Source: an uncultured Eggerthellaceae bacterium (GTDB taxonomy: Bacteria > Actinomycetota > Coriobacteriia > Coriobacteriales > Eggerthellaceae). Taken from it: a stretch of 6,360 nucleotides of DNA. The translations under genes were made by a program, and so were the position numbers. Shown in pieces: positions 5,353 to 6,360 of the stretch. Each line of letters starts with the position of its first letter. Positions within the stretch are counted from its first letter, which is position 1. Under the pieces are notes generated by a model, which saw only the letters and a program-made list of their open reading frames with translations, ran no database searches and had not been told where the DNA came from. The DNA lies in the NCBI GenBank assembly GCA_934645125.1, contig CAKUDT010000089.1:1-6360 (forward strand), read 5' to 3'.

Positions 5353-6360
5353 GCAGCGCTTACGAGAACCGCGTTCGTTTATTCAAATAGTCCTTGGTCC
5401 CCGACAAACGGGAAAAACTACCGCTATTAGGCAAGCACTCAGAGAAACGGGTCTTCCCGCTCATGTCTTCTCGGCCGATGCACCTTTGGCTATAAGCCCC
5501 GAGCAGCTTGAGGTTGAATGGATGCAGGCGCGTGCTCTTGCTCAGCAGGGACCTGCGGTTTTGTTTATCGACGAAATTCAGAAAGCAAGCGGCTGGTCGG
5601 AAACCGTCAAGCGCCTTTGGGACGAGGATTCGTGGGATGAACTGGATCTTAAAGTGGTTCTGTCGGGGTCTTCCAGTCTTCTTTTGAGCGCTGGTGTAAG
5701 CGAATCGCTTATGGGACGTCATGAAATAATCCGTTCAACGCACTGGGACCTAAGCGAAATGAGTAGGGCGTTTGGATATGCGCTTGATGACTATCTGATG
5801 TTCGGTGGGTATCCTGGTGCAGCGCGTTTGAAAGATAACGCAAAGCGATGGAAAGATTACATGCGCGACTCCATCATAGAGGCTACCATCTCTAAAGATA
5901 TCCTTCAAATGGAGCGTGTTCGGAAACCTGCTCTGATGAGGGCGTTATTCGAGCTGGGTGCGCAGCATTCGGCTCAAGAGATTTCGTATCGAAAGCTTCT
6001 TGGGCAGCTTGACGACAAGGGAAATACCGAAACAATCAAGAATTACCTTGATTTGCTAGCAGGCGCCGGCATGATGAGTGGATTGCAAAAGTTTGACGCG
6101 AAGCAAATCAAAAGCAAGTCAAGCTCGCCGCGTCTGCTGGTCCATGACCCGTCGCTTATGTATGCGACCTGGCGAAACGCTTCTGATTTGATGAAAGACC
6201 CTTCTCAACGGGGTCATTTGGTGGAAACGGCAGTGGGTGCATCGCTTATCGCATGGGGCCAGAAAGAAGGGTTCGATGTGTACTGGTGGCGCGATGGGTC
6301 CCAGGAAGTTGATTACGTGATTCAAAGCGGCACGGATATCATTGCGATTGAGGTAAAAAG
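5318..6360 (+). CDS. AAA-type ATPase with C-terminal DUF4143 (PD-(D/E)XK-like) domain, 3' partial
   Basis: The frame runs open to the window end (347 complete codons); related proteins are usually about 380-420 residues, so little is missing. The N-terminal ATPase domain has Walker A GPRQTGKTT (27-35, Lys33), Walker B AVLFIDE ending in Asp85-Glu86, a sensor-like LSGSSS (115-120), and an Arg in LMGR (134) that may act as an arginine finger. About residues 200-265 look helical and winged-helix-like. The C-terminus shows Glu303 (HLVETAVG), Asp332 (EVDYVI) and Glu345-Val-Lys347, the order of a PD-(D/E)XK nuclease fold. Family members are common but poorly understood; proposed roles include DNA-related and defence or mobile-element functions. 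ATG 5318 is the only start after the in-frame TGA at 5279; GGGCGG (5306-5311) is a modest ribosome site. One 60-base stretch I counted is 47% G+C, lower than its neighbours, and the gene sits behind the 22-base repeat array, suggesting an acquired module. Confidence 0.88.
   Translation, partial: MEFRRDISFELEQRLREPRSFIQIVLGPRQTGKTTAIRQALRETGLPAHVFSADAPLAISPEQLEVEWMQARALAQQGPAVLFIDEIQKASGWSETVKRLWDEDSWDELDLKVVLSGSSSLLLSAGVSESLMGRHEIIRSTHWDLSEMSRAFGYALDDYLMFGGYPGAARLKDNAKRWKDYMRDSIIEATISKDILQMERVRKPALMRALFELGAQHSAQEISYRKLLGQLDDKGNTETIKNYLDLLAGAGMMSGLQKFDAKQIKSKSSSPRLLVHDPSLMYATWRNASDLMKDPSQRGHLVETAVGASLIAWGQKEGFDVYWWRDGSQEVDYVIQSGTDIIAIEVK

Overview
The window looks like a chromosomal segment of a Gram-positive actinobacterium. 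Coding DNA is moderately GC-rich (58% G+C in one 60-base stretch I counted by hand), and sialic-acid/amino-sugar loci of this build are known from actinobacteria. I favour the Coriobacteriia (Eggerthella/Slackia-like gut or oral bacteria), but that is an impression from gene style and codon use, not a database result. All five genes lie on the + strand.

Bases 1-2642 hold the end of a peptide-family (Dpp/Opp/PepT) ABC importer. The first gene, cut by the left edge, is a permease fused in frame to an ATPase. The second is the partner ATPase, with a TAATG stop/start overlap. After a 179-base gap full of GC-rich inverted repeats comes a class I aldolase of the DapA/NanA family (2822-3769), closed by a strong intrinsic terminator (3808-3846). 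Then comes nagA, N-acetylglucosamine-6-phosphate deacetylase (GTG start 3913, stop 5031), closed by a second strong terminator (5057-5088). Read together, importer, lyase and deacetylase resemble the sialic-acid loci SatABCD (Haemophilus ducreyi) and SiaEFGI (Corynebacterium glutamicum). The sugar would be imported by a peptide-type ABC transporter, cleaved by a NanA-type lyase to ManNAc plus pyruvate, and fed through GlcNAc-6-P to NagA. Substrate assignment is inference. The lyase lacks hallmark residues of both DapA and E. coli NanA, so another sugar acid is possible.

The right end is different. From about 5089 the DNA becomes AT-rich (about 35% G+C over 5101-5280 by hand count). It carries eight direct repeats of AAAATTTGCGAGGTT with a nearly constant 22-base period (one 21-base step), so all lie on one face of the helix. 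A perfect TATAAT sits between repeats 7 and 8. Directly downstream is a gene, open at the right edge, for a DUF4143-type ATPase: N-terminal P-loop, winged-helix-like middle, and a C-terminal PD-(D/E)XK-like triad. The iteron-like array plus this ATPase is the most unusual part of the window and may form a self-contained, self-regulated accessory module.
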